DNA from: Streptomyces sp. NBC_00258
GTDB lineage: Bacteria > Actinomycetota > Actinomycetes > Streptomycetales > Streptomycetaceae
NCBI RefSeq assembly: GCF_036182465.1
Contig: NZ_CP108081.1
Location: 62,001-126,000, forward strand
DNA length: 64,000 nt
Direction of reading: 5' to 3'
Shown here: positions 16,101 to 23,669 of the stretch, piece by piece
How positions within the stretch are numbered: the stretch's first letter is position 1
Layout of the letters: every line of letters starts with the position of its first letter
Translations under genes and position numbers: made by a program
Notes under the pieces: generated by a model
What the model saw: the letters and a program-made list of their open reading frames with translations, nothing else
The model's database searches: none
Told to the model about the DNA's origin: nothing

Positions 16101-16625
16101 GTGGAGAATATTCAGACCGGGATCGACCGTGAACGGACCGCACGGTTCACGGCCTTGTATGTCCGCGACCACCCGCGTGTGCGTGCTTTCGTGCACCGGC
16201 GGGTGGGGAACCGTGGTGCGGCGGAGGAGTTGACCTCCGACGTCTTCCGGATCGCGTGGGAGCGCGTGGCCGGGGGCGAGGAGGTGGGTACCGGCTGGCT
16301 GTTCGTCACCGCGCGGAATCTGCTCAGCAATCACCACCGCGCGGCGACCCGGCTGGCGGAGCTCCATCGGCGTATCACCGACGAGTTGGACCGCGCACCG
16401 GCGTCCGGAGAGGACTCCGCCGTGGTGGAGACCCTTGAGCGGCTTCCGGAGCGGCACCGGGACGTGCTGCTCATGCGCTACTGGGACGGGCTCAGCGCGG
16501 CTGAGGTCGGTGAGGTCCTCGGGTGCAGTGGGCCGGCGGTCTGGGTCCGGCTGCACCGGGCCCGTGAGGCGTTCCGCGGCCTCTACACCTCGCACTCATC
16601 CCTCTCACTCGAGGAGTCGGCATGA
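16101..16625 (+). CDS. ECF RNA polymerase sigma factor (sigma-70 family)
   Basis: Group 4 sigma factor (174 aa). Region 2 covers about residues 15-80 (FTALYVRDHPRVRAFVHRRV, EELTSDVFRIAWERV), and region 4 about 112-165 (LERLPERHRDVLLMRYWDGL, AAEVGEVLGCSGPAVWVRLH). It would direct RNA polymerase to its own regulon in response to an envelope or extracellular cue. Its stop overlaps the next gene's start (ATGA), so the two are co-translated, as usual for a sigma factor and its membrane-bound partner. The GTG start at 16101 is the first before region 2. Confidence 0.9.
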   Translation: MENIQTGIDRERTARFTALYVRDHPRVRAFVHRRVGNRGAAEELTSDVFRIAWERVAGGEEVGTGWLFVTARNLLSNHHRAATRLAELHRRITDELDRAPASGEDSAVVETLERLPERHRDVLLMRYWDGLSAAEVGEVLGCSGPAVWVRLHRAREAFRGLYTSHSSLSLEESA

Positions 16626-17317
16626 TCAACGTGAAGTCCCTTGTCAAGCAGGTCAATCCGGTGCCGGACGAGACGACGACGGCGGCAGCTGACGGCATGT
16701 CGGCGCGCGCGTACGACGAGCTCGTCGGTCTTGTCGGGGCCGAGGCGGCGGAGCGGCAGGCAGGGCAAGGACGAGGTGCGCGGAGTCGGCGGCCGTCCCG
16801 GCGGGGGGTTCTCGTGGCCGCCGTTGCCTGCACGGCCGCCACGGTGGTCGCGGGGGTCGCCGTCCTCGCGCTGCAGGACCCGAAGCAACCGGGCGGTGGT
16901 GACGGCGGTGGTTCCGGGCTCGCGGACGAGCCGTACTTCGCGAAGACCGCCGAACTTGAGGCCGCGTCGGTCCTGATCGTCAGGGCGCGGCTCGGTGCCG
17001 GGCACGAGGAGACGGTCGACGGACTCACCGAGACCGTTGCCACGGCGGAGGTGGTGGCGACGGCCAAGGGCGGCTCCCCCGCGGGGAGCGAGATCGAGCT
17101 GGCCTACACCACGCCCGGATCAGGGCCCGAGACGGCGGAACTCGCCGCCGGAAAGGAGTACGTCCTGCTGCTCGACGAGCTGGACGGCGGACGGTTCACC
17201 CTGATCAACACCACCCAGGGCGCCTACGGGATCGAGGGCGGGCACGCGGTGGCCGGGGGCGACAACGACGTCACCCTGAGCCCCGGGGTGCTCAAGGCGC
17301 TGCGACTCACGTCCTGA
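16622..17317 (+). CDS. Single-pass membrane partner of the ECF sigma factor (putative anti-sigma)
   Basis: Membrane protein (231 aa): cytoplasmic segment of ~60 residues, one transmembrane helix (~62-82, VLVAAVACTAATVVAGVAVL), then an extracellular domain. Position and ATGA coupling to the ECF gene argue for an anti-sigma role, though no classic zinc-binding HxxxCxxC motif is visible in the short cytoplasmic part. The outer domain (SVLIVRARLG, ATAEVVATAKGGSPAGSEIE, AGKEYVLLLDEL) resembles the C-terminal domain of the convergent lipoprotein at 17397-18074. Shared ligand or protease sensing is inferred. Confidence 0.75.
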   Translation: MINVKSLVKQVNPVPDETTTAAADGMSARAYDELVGLVGAEAAERQAGQGRGARSRRPSRRGVLVAAVACTAATVVAGVAVLALQDPKQPGGGDGGGSGLADEPYFAKTAELEAASVLIVRARLGAGHEETVDGLTETVATAEVVATAKGGSPAGSEIELAYTTPGSGPETAELAAGKEYVLLLDELDGGRFTLINTTQGAYGIEGGHAVAGGDNDVTLSPGVLKALRLTS

Positions 17318-17337
17318 CGCAAGCATGTTCTGACGCG

Positions 17338-17373
17338 ACGACGATTGCCGTGACCGGTCACGGCAACCGTCGT
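17338..17373. terminator. Bidirectional terminator-like palindrome
   Basis: A perfect 22-bp palindrome centred on TGACCGGTCA (17345-17366), extended by an outer ACGACG/CGTCGT pairing. It lies exactly between two convergent genes, the sigma partner and the lipoprotein, and probably ends transcription from both sides. Confidence 0.65.
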
Positions 17374-17396
17374 CCTGTACCTGTGTGCGCTGCGGG

Positions 17397-18074
17397 CTAG
17401 TTCGTCCGGCCCAGGGCGGCGGCCTTGGCGGCCAGTTGGTCGACCTTGCCGGCGTTGTCGAAGCCGTCGTCGGCCACGGGTGTGACCTTCTCATCGGCGG
17501 TGACGGTATAGAGGGCCTGCTCCGGGTTGAGCAGGTCGTACGGGTTGGTGGTGCCCTGGTCGGCGAGCATCAGTACGTACTCGGTCTTGTCCTTGGCCAG
17601 GGGTGTGGTCTCCTGCTCCGCGTACGTCACGCCGCCCAGCGTGCCGCCGAGCTGGGAGACCTCGACCGTGGCCCCCGGCTTCACGTTGCCGGAGAGGACT
17701 TCGGAGACCTTGACCGTGGAGACGGTGACGACCACCGGCTCGGCCTTGGCGGCTTCCGCTTCCGAGAGACCCGCCTGCGGGTTGGCGGCCGGGTCGTCGC
17801 TCGTGGACTTCTCGGGAAACAGCTCCTGCACGCGGGAGCTGGTCACGGTGCCCCGCACGATGACGTCCGACTCCTTCACGATCGAGTCGAGCGAGTCGTA
17901 CGAGGGGTAATCGGCGTGGTACGTCACGACGTCCGAGGCCGCCTTGACACCGGTGTTGGCCTTGGCCTTGGAGCCGGATTCGGATGTGCCCCGGCTGTCC
18001 GAGGAGCAGCCGGTGAGGGCGATGGCGGCCAGCAGCGCCGAACCGCCGACGAGAACGCTCCTGATCGCGGTCAT
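17397..18074 (-). CDS. Secreted lipoprotein with the same outer domain as the sigma partner
   Basis: Lipid-anchored extracytoplasmic protein (225 aa). The signal peptide ends in lipobox IALTGC at about residue 22 and is followed by a Ser/Lys-rich linker. The folded part begins near residue 45 and contains ESDVIVRGTVTSS, TVSTVKVSEVLSGNVKPGAT and KTEYVLMLADQG. These align with SVLIVRARLG, ATAEVVATAKGGSPAGSE and GKEYVLLLDEL of the sigma partner. The ATG overlaps the stop of the metalloprotease gene (ATGA), so the two are co-translated. Function unknown; a sensor or decoy sharing ligand with the sigma partner is one possibility. Confidence 0.8.
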   Translation of the reverse strand: MTAIRSVLVGGSALLAAIALTGCSSDSRGTSESGSKAKANTGVKAASDVVTYHADYPSYDSLDSIVKESDVIVRGTVTSSRVQELFPEKSTSDDPAANPQAGLSEAEAAKAEPVVVTVSTVKVSEVLSGNVKPGATVEVSQLGGTLGGVTYAEQETTPLAKDKTEYVLMLADQGTTNPYDLLNPEQALYTVTADEKVTPVADDGFDNAGKVDQLAAKAAALGRTN

Positions 18075-18631
18075 GAGTAGATCCTCCGCACTTCGGAGAC
18101 GTCGTACGGCTGCGGCTTCTGCACCGTCGTCCGGTTGCGGTTGTGCTTCATGAGCGAAACCCTGCCGGTGTTCGGGTTGTCGTCGAGGCTGAGCGCGTGC
18201 CCAAGTTCGTGCGTGGTCGTGCTGCGGCACCATTCGGTCATGCGGGAACCGGAATCCCGTTCGAGCGTCCTCGCGTTGGCCTTGATTTTGAATACGCGGT
18301 TGATCGGGCGAAGGCCGGACGGATCGTAAAGTCCGTACCAGCTCTGTGAATACCGGCCCGCCGTGAATTCGGCCCTGGCGCTTGAGTTGCGACCGATGCT
18401 TGCTCCGGCGCCCGCGTTGTTCCAGTTGCTGCGTCCGGTGTCGAGGAATCCGATCCAGGTGTCATTGATGCCGACAGCCTTGACGTTGAAGCTCCGGCTC
18501 GGCATGCCGCCGTCGTAGTAGTCGGCGTGGGCGGCCGTCGTCCCGGTGACGGCAAGAGCCGTGGTCAGGGCCGTGGTCAGGGTGGTGCAGGCGACCCATC
18601 TCGCTGTGGTCCGTGCGTATTTGTGTGTCAA
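18071..18631 (-). CDS. Secreted small zinc metalloprotease (snapalysin-like)
   Basis: Secreted protease of about 186 aa. A Sec-type signal peptide ends near ATGTTAAHA-DYY, as VTGTTAAHADYYDGG. The zinc site is HELGHALSLDD, fitting HExxHxxxxxD in which an aspartate is the third ligand, as in snapalysin (peptidase M7) of Streptomyces; LMKHN downstream suggests a Met-turn. TTG 18631, with GGGGAAA just upstream, gives exactly the signal peptide; the open frame continues upstream without sense. It is first of a two-gene unit with the lipoprotein. It may process the lipoprotein or the neighbouring sigma partner, which is inference. Confidence 0.8.
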   Translation of the reverse strand: MTHKYARTTARWVACTTLTTALTTALAVTGTTAAHADYYDGGMPSRSFNVKAVGINDTWIGFLDTGRSNWNNAGAGASIGRNSSARAEFTAGRYSQSWYGLYDPSGLRPINRVFKIKANARTLERDSGSRMTEWCRSTTTHELGHALSLDDNPNTGRVSLMKHNRNRTTVQKPQPYDVSEVRRIYS

Positions 18632-19132
18632 AGAGTTTCCCCGTACTTGTTTTCGCGGGCAGTGGTGAGTTGCCCGTGTGTGGTCGTGGATTCGCAGCCG
18701 GGGCATGGGTGATCAGTCCATGTCCCCCGGAAACGGAGACCGTTGGGAGAAGTGGCGTATGCGGATTCCGGTTCCGCATGAATGCAGGGCCGAGTCTTCC
18801 CCCGTGTCTCGGCAGGCCACGTATGCGTGATGTTATGAGCGGAACTGGCTGTGGTCAACGGTGTTTGTGAGGCAACTGACCTTTATGGTGCGAGAGTTGA
18901 AAGAAAACGACCCGGAGCCGAGGGTTTGACTGCGGGTCGTTCTTGTGAGCTGAGCCTGGGTGCGGGTTAGCCTCGATCTTTCTTGATGGGCCGTCGACGA
19001 ATTTGGCGGCCCATTTCGTTGCCGATGGTCGAGACCGGGCAGGTCGAGGGCCCGGGTGTCGTCTCGGGTGGACGCCGGGTTCCACTGCTCCGGGCTGGAT
19101 CCTCTTCTCATAGGGACAGGCGAGTCCGCCGG
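18632..19132. other. Gap with IS-edge hairpins, no gene
   Basis: About 500 bp without a supportable gene. It contains a hairpin at 18907-18942 (AACGACCC/GGGTCGTT, 20-base loop) and another at 18986-19014 (ATGGGCCG/CGGCCCAT). Both precede the IS1380 relic and may be its old terminator or end sequences. The part near 18632-18700 should hold the protease promoter. Confidence 0.4.
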
Positions 19133-19487
19133 TCAGCCGGGGTTCGGCAGGAGTGCAAGCCGTTCGAGGGCGTCTGTGATCTCGCGGGTCCAGGGCCAGT
19201 GGTGGGCGAGGCGGAGGATGCAGCGCCGGCCGGTGGTGACGGGCTGACCGGCCGCGGAGAACAGGCGGAGCCGCAGGTGGCGCGGTTCCCAGAAGCGGGG
19301 CTTGCCGGTCAGGGCGGGCAAGGGCATCCAGGCCAGCAGGTCGAGAGCGATCTGGACGATCTCCAGCCAGACCCGAGTAGGACAGCCGGCGTCCGCGCTG
19401 GGCGAGCCAGGCTACGAAGTCATGGGTGCCGCCATCGGAGTCGCATCGGACCAGCGTCCGCCGCCCTCGCCGGTACTTCCCCGGTAG
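19133..19487 (-). pseudogene. IS1380-family transposase relic (internal deletion, truncated 5')
   Basis: Two separated pieces of an IS1380 transposase remain on the minus strand. The upstream one reads LVRCDSDGGTHDFVAWLAQR; the downstream one reads LEIVQIALDLLAWMPLPALT and continues to a natural-looking end, DALERLALLPNPG-stop at 19133. They join near 19375 in different frames with the middle of the enzyme missing. The 5' end is cut at 19487 where an oppositely oriented IS5 relic begins. Confidence 0.75.
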
Positions 19488-19850
19488 TTCCAGGTGGTCC
19501 TGGGCCGTATCCGGGCGCCCAGGACCGGACCGGGCCGCCCGCGCACCCGGCCTGACAAGGTCCGTGCCGACAAGGCGTACGGCTCCCGCGCGAACCGCGC
19601 CTACCTGCGCAAGCGCGGTATCCGCTGCACGATCCCGGAGAAGCGCGACCAGGTTGCGAACCGGCAGAAGCGCGGTTCCCACGGTGGTCGGCCACCGAAG
19701 TTCGACAAGGCCGACCACAAGGAGCGCCATGCGGTGGAGTGCGGATTCAATCGCCTCAAGCGCCACCGCGCGGTCGCCACGCGCTACGACAAACTCGCCG
19801 TTCGCTACGAGGCGACCGTGCTGGTCGCGGCCATCAACGAGTGGCTGTGA
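19488..19850 (+). pseudogene. IS5-family transposase, C-terminal fragment
   Basis: About 118 codons of an IS5-type DDE transposase: RPDKVRADKAYGSRANRAYL, RCTIPEKRDQ, then KERHAVECGFNRLKRHRAVA ending in the catalytic glutamate region and a normal C-terminus (AAINEWL-stop). An in-frame stop codon lies just before the homology at 19485-19487, so the N-terminal half is missing. The junction with the IS1380 relic is abrupt, consistent with one element having inserted into another before both decayed. Confidence 0.75.
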
Positions 19851-19899
19851 CCAACACCTTCGAAACGCCCCCTTGGGCGCTGTTACCGGCCCGCGATCT

Positions 19900-20763
19900 T
19901 TAGAACGAGGCTGGTGGGAGAAGGGCAGGGGACGCGTCCAGCAGCTGGAATCGGTTGTCCCGCTGCTGGACGCGTCCGCTGGTGGGATGCGTGAAGTGGG
20001 TGCCCAGCAGCAGGTCATCGGTACCGGCCAGCTCGGTGAGCAGGTGGTGGCGGGTGGTTCGTGCCTCGGCGGGATCGACGTCGCCGACGCTACCCATGTC
20101 GGGGTACGCCAGTTGCACGGGATGATGCAGGCTGTCGCCGCTGATCAGCGCATTGCGGCCGGTGCCTGTCAGCTTGACCGACAGGTGGCCGGGCGTGTGG
20201 CCGCGTGTCGGTACCAGGCGGACGCCGTCGGCCACCTCAAGGCCTGAGGCGGGGATGTCGAGCAGGTCGTACAGGCCGTTGTCACGGATGGGTCGCAGGG
20301 AGTCGCGGTGCACCTGGGCGACTTCCTCGTCGCTTTCGGCGGCGGCGGTCCAGTAGTCCCATTCTCTGCGGTCGGTGAGGTAGCGGGCGTTCGGGAAGGT
20401 CGGTGTCCAGCGGCTGTCGACCAGGTGAGTGTTCCAGCCGACGTGGTCGACGTGCATGTGCGTGGTGATCACCAGGTCGACGGTGTCCGGGGCGAAACCC
20501 GCGGCGGTCAGCCAGCGCAGCAGCGGGGTCTGCAGATTGTTGGCGTCGGGTATCTGCCGGGGCTTGTCGTTGCCGATGCCGGTGTCGACCAGGATGCGCT
20601 TGCCGTTCACCTCGATCGCGAAGATGTGAACGTGCATCGCAAAGGCTGTGCCGTCGGTGAAGTCGGGCTGCAGCCAGGGGTGGTGCAAGTGTTCCGGTGT
20701 GGCATCGGGCAGCAGCCATTGACTGGTCGCCGGTGACATCTCGATTTCGTCGACTCGGCGCAC
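19900..20763 (-). CDS. MBL-fold metallo-hydrolase
   Basis: Cytoplasmic metallo-beta-lactamase-fold hydrolase (287 aa) with the full metal set: THMHVDHVGWN (HxHxDH, ~residue 105), TRGHTPGH (~185), GDSLHHP (~207) and GTHFTHP (~262). The family includes lactonases and other quorum-quenching-like hydrolases; the substrate is not evident. GTG 20763 has GGAGG seven bases upstream and begins VRRVDEIEM, so it is preferred over GTG 20820 and the much longer open frame. It is divergent from the HxlR regulator at 20920, which probably represses it. Confidence 0.85.
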   Translation of the reverse strand: MRRVDEIEMSPATSQWLLPDATPEHLHHPWLQPDFTDGTAFAMHVHIFAIEVNGKRILVDTGIGNDKPRQIPDANNLQTPLLRWLTAAGFAPDTVDLVITTHMHVDHVGWNTHLVDSRWTPTFPNARYLTDRREWDYWTAAAESDEEVAQVHRDSLRPIRDNGLYDLLDIPASGLEVADGVRLVPTRGHTPGHLSVKLTGTGRNALISGDSLHHPVQLAYPDMGSVGDVDPAEARTTRHHLLTELAGTDDLLLGTHFTHPTSGRVQQRDNRFQLLDASPALLPPASF

Positions 20764-20888
20764 AACGATGCCTCCGAGGTCCCAGCCCAGGAAGGCCGGG
20801 GATACACGGCTTGTGAACACTTTGAATCCATTCGTCTTGTTTGACCGCCGGTTCCGTGGGTCGACTCTAGGACTGTCGGTGACCTTTC

Positions 20889-20912
20889 GTAAGTACGTAC
20901 CTTTTTGTAAGC
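20889..20912. promoter_or_regulatory. Candidate HxlR operator between MBL and HxlR genes
   Basis: GTAAGTACGTACCTTTTTG lies 8-31 bp before the HxlR start and contains the palindrome GTACGTAC with A/T-rich flanks and a repeated GTAAG. It is the only AT-rich symmetric patch in the divergent gap. Binding is inferred from position. Confidence 0.4.
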
Positions 20913-20919
20913 TGGTGGC

Positions 20920-21327
20920 ATGGCGGTGAGTGAGCAGTTCAAGGATGTTTTCGCCCAGCTTCCGGCAGGCTCTTTCGACAAGGACTGCCCGACCCGGCCG
21001 GTGATGGCCCAAGTGACCGGCAGGTGGGGTGCGTTGATCATCGCTGCGCTGGTTCCTGGACCGATGCGCTTCTCCGGCCTTCACCGGCACATCGGCGGCA
21101 TCAGCCAGAAGATGCTGTCGCAGTACCTCAAGTCGGTGGTGCGGTACGGGCTGGTCGAACGCCTGGTGGAGCCGACCGTCCCGCCGCAGGTCACCTATAG
21201 CCTGACGCCACTCGGGCGGAGCCTGGCGCAGCAGCTGTGCGCGCTGCTGAGCTGGTTCAGCGCCAACACCCCGGCACTGGAGGCCGCCCAGCAACGCTAC
21301 GACGCTGCCGAATCCCCGGCCCGGTAG
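20920..21327 (+). CDS. HxlR-family winged-helix transcriptional regulator
   Basis: DNA-binding regulator (135 aa) of the HxlR/DUF24 branch of winged-helix proteins. CPTRPVMAQVTGRWGALIIA marks the start of the domain, with recognition region GGISQKMLSQYLKSVVRYG and wing VPPQVTYSLTPLGRSL. A cysteine (C24) in the conserved N-terminal position could act as a redox or electrophile sensor, as in some HxlR proteins. It is divergent from the MBL hydrolase, its probable target. Confidence 0.88.
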   Translation: MAVSEQFKDVFAQLPAGSFDKDCPTRPVMAQVTGRWGALIIAALVPGPMRFSGLHRHIGGISQKMLSQYLKSVVRYGLVERLVEPTVPPQVTYSLTPLGRSLAQQLCALLSWFSANTPALEAAQQRYDAAESPAR

Positions 21328-21377
21328 CGTGTCACGGGACTGCTTGCCGGCGCGCCATCAGCCTCCTTGTCGGGCAG

Positions 21378-21503
21378 CAGCCGCTTACGCTGCTCGGACC
21401 GGCCGCACGCTGCCACCGCCCGATCCACCAACCCCGGCGGATACACCCAGGTCAACAGCCCCAGACCCGATAAGTCAGACACACTCGCAGCCACCCGCAC
21501 CAC
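21378..21503 (-). pseudogene. IS4-family transposase N-terminal fragment
   Basis: Minus-strand text SVSDLSGLGLLTWVYPPGLV followed by VAACGRSEQRKRLLP matches the first ~45 residues of actinomycete IS4-type transposases, where it normally continues into a hydrophobic segment. Here it breaks off after RLLP. No other part of the element is nearby. Confidence 0.65.
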
Positions 21504-22037
21504 CCTCGGGACCCACTCCCAACCAGCCTACGCCCAGGGCAAAAGCAACGGTATTTGCCTTAAGGGAGCGGCCGACGCGATAGGCAACTCGCGTTTTGTG
21601 ATTGGCAGTTCTGTCCATGAGGTCCTCCGTCAGATGGTCCCGCCTTGGTGAGCGCGCATATACGGGCTCGTCCGGACCCGATGCACGGCACGTTGAGACA
21701 GGCCCGGGTTCCTTAGCTCCGATGGGAGTGCGAACGATGCGCGAGGCATACGTTCATGAGGGAGCCGCTGCCTGCCGTGACGGGAGTGGGCGCCCCGCAG
21801 ATGTGGGAAGCGATCCGCACGCGCGGAGGGGTTTGCCCTCGCTGCTTCTGTGTCGGCTTCCGCTGCGGCGGTGATGTGCAGGCACTGCTGCCGGGCGGTG
21901 TCGGTGCGCATCGGTCCCTCACCCTCCGATGAGCGGAGGGTGAGTACCAGCGATGGTTGGCCTACGGAGCTTCAGGTGATGCCTGCGACCTGTGCCCGCT
22001 TGGGATTACGGTTCGGCCCCCAGGGCAAGACCCTCTG
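21504..22037. other. Gap with one hairpin, no gene
   Basis: About 530 bp with no supportable coding region. It holds the hairpin at 21918-21944 described separately; codon use in all frames looks random. Confidence 0.4.
21918..21944. terminator. Perfect 11-bp stem hairpin
   Basis: CTCACCCTCCG pairs perfectly with CGGAGGGTGAG around a 5-base loop. It lies ~95 bp beyond the stop of the leftward RTX-like gene and could terminate it. No T-run follows on either strand, which is normal in Streptomyces. Confidence 0.5.
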
Positions 22038-22859
22038 TCACCGGGTGGCCGACTGGTGGCCCTGCGGTTTGTTGCTCCTCTCACAGCCGGTCATGGTGTC
22101 GTCGGGGCGGATGTCGATGGTGCACCTGTCCCAGCCGGAGCCGCCGCGGACGACATCGTTGGCCTTCCCGTCGCGTGCGTACAGCCTGTCGTTGCCGGCG
22201 TAGCCGTCCATCAGGTCGCGGCTTCGGTTGTCCTCGGCGGACGTCATCAGGTCCGCTCCGGCGCTGCCTCGCATGGTGTCCTTGCCGCTGCCGCCGACCA
22301 GGGTGTCGTTGCCCCAGTTCACGCTCCGGCTGTGGCCGTCGCCGCCTTCCAGGGTGTCGTCTCCCCGGCCGCCCTTGAGGTTGTCGTCTCCCGGGCCGCC
22401 CTTGAGCCTGTCGTTCCCCCGGAAGCCGCGCAGGCGGTCCTTGCCGGTCTTGCCTTCCAGGAGGTCAGCGCCCTCCTCGCCGGCGATGAGGTCGTCGCCC
22501 GGCCCGCCCACCAGGTGGTCGTTGCCGGTGTCACCGCAGATGATGTCGTTGCCCCCGCTGCCGTAGATCGTGTCACGGCCGCCGAGCCCGACGATGACAT
22601 CCTTGCCTGTCGTACCGAACAAGATGTCGCGGCCCTGCCCACCCCACTTCGTCGCGTATTCGCCGTAGCAGCGCGGCGGGGCAGCCGCATCGGCGCCGGT
22701 CTGCGTGATTGTGGCAGCGATCAGGAGCAGCCCTCCGGTGACCACGATCAGGAGATTCCGCCGCTTGGACGTGGACGGGACGGTGCGGCTTCGGTCAGCG
22801 GCCGAGGCTGCCAGTGCAGGTGCGATGGCGCGGCGCGGCGCCAGGTGGCTGTGCTTCAT
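22038..22859 (-). CDS. Secreted RTX-type (hemolysin-like) calcium-binding repeat protein
   Basis: A 273-residue protein. A single hydrophobic segment (~residues 34-52, NLLIVVTGGLLLIAATITQT) is a signal or anchor. About eleven nonapeptide repeats of GGxGxDxUx type follow (GLGGRDTIY, GSGGNDIIC, GGPGDDLIA, GGRGDDTLE, GGSGKDTMR, etc.; residues ~75-245), forming a calcium-filled beta-roll. The tail CTIDIRPDDTMTGCE resembles small actinobacterial members. ATG 22859 has GGGAGAG upstream. It lies just downstream of a two-component system on the same strand and may be under its control. No type I secretion genes are present, so Sec export is likely. Confidence 0.85.
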   Translation of the reverse strand: MKHSHLAPRRAIAPALAASAADRSRTVPSTSKRRNLLIVVTGGLLLIAATITQTGADAAAPPRCYGEYATKWGGQGRDILFGTTGKDVIVGLGGRDTIYGSGGNDIICGDTGNDHLVGGPGDDLIAGEEGADLLEGKTGKDRLRGFRGNDRLKGGPGDDNLKGGRGDDTLEGGDGHSRSVNWGNDTLVGGSGKDTMRGSAGADLMTSAEDNRSRDLMDGYAGNDRLYARDGKANDVVRGGSGWDRCTIDIRPDDTMTGCERSNKPQGHQSATR

Positions 22860-23012
22860 GCTGTCTCTCCCATGGGCTTGTGGGCACGGCGTGTGCTGGG
22901 CCGCGCCTACGGTTGGGTGGTACAGCAGCCACGATGCTGTCCCGGTGTCCTGGTCCGCATGGGGCATGGTGTCCTGGACAGTCGGGCTCTTTGACGGGGT
23001 GTCGGAGCCGGT

Positions 23013-23669
23013 TCAGTCGGAGTGGAGGGTCAGGCCGGCGTCACGGGCTTGCTGCCCGGCCTGTGTGCGGTCGCGGGCGGGGAGCTTGGCCAGGACGGCC
23101 GAGACGTGATTGCGTGCCGTCTTCCCGCTGATCCCCAGCCGCTGCGCAATGACCTGGTTGGAGCAGTCCGTGGCCAACAGGGCGAGCACCTGGTGCTCTC
23201 GGTCGGTCAGCTGGGGGAACAGATGGAGCCGCAGGTGGTCTGAGGAGAGACGGGCCCGGATCCGGTCGCTGAGCCGGGGGTCGAAGAACATCGCACCGCG
23301 GGCGACGGTGCGCACGGCCTCCAGGATCGTGGCCGGCTCGGCATGCTTGGACAGGTAGCCCAAAGCACCCGCATCCATCGCGGCCGTCAGGCGCTGGTCG
23401 TCGTCATAGGCCGTGAGGATCAGCACCTGGACCGGGGGCTCCAGGCGGTGCAACAGGCGGGCGGTCTCGATGCCGTTCTGGTCGGGCATCTCGATGTCCA
23501 GGACAGCCACATCGGGACGGTGTTCCACGACGAGCTGCGCGGCCTGCCGCCCTGTGCTGGCGGTCGCCACGACCCTCATGTCCTCGGTGGCTGCAAGCCG
23601 GGCGGCGAGCCCTTCGAGGAAGACAGGATGGTCCTCAGCGATCAGGACGGTGATCGGGCGTGTGCTCAT
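23013..23669 (-). CDS. NarL/LuxR-family response regulator
   Basis: Response regulator (218 aa). The receiver domain spans residues 1-120, with acidic pocket EDH (E11-D12), phospho-acceptor D in AVLDIEMPD (~D56), T in ILTAYDD and K in YLSKH. The LuxR-type HTH is at ~150-205 (LTDREHQVLALLATDCSNQV, IAQRLGISGKTARNHVSAVL). ATG 23669 overlaps the kinase stop (ATGA). It should be phosphorylated by the kinase encoded immediately upstream. Possible targets include the RTX-like gene downstream. Confidence 0.92.
   Translation of the reverse strand: MSTRPITVLIAEDHPVFLEGLAARLAATEDMRVVATASTGRQAAQLVVEHRPDVAVLDIEMPDQNGIETARLLHRLEPPVQVLILTAYDDDQRLTAAMDAGALGYLSKHAEPATILEAVRTVARGAMFFDPRLSDRIRARLSSDHLRLHLFPQLTDREHQVLALLATDCSNQVIAQRLGISGKTARNHVSAVLAKLPARDRTQAGQQARDAGLTLHSD

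Noticed and set aside
18855..20018. 387-codon minus-strand open frame across the IS relics
   Set aside because: It crosses the IS1380 and IS5 remnants, partly in the wrong frames, and is not a protein.
22200..22640. Short-period repeats as a possible CRISPR or minisatellite
   Set aside because: The repetition is the codon-level pattern of RTX nonapeptides (about 27 bp) and varies too much for CRISPR repeats.
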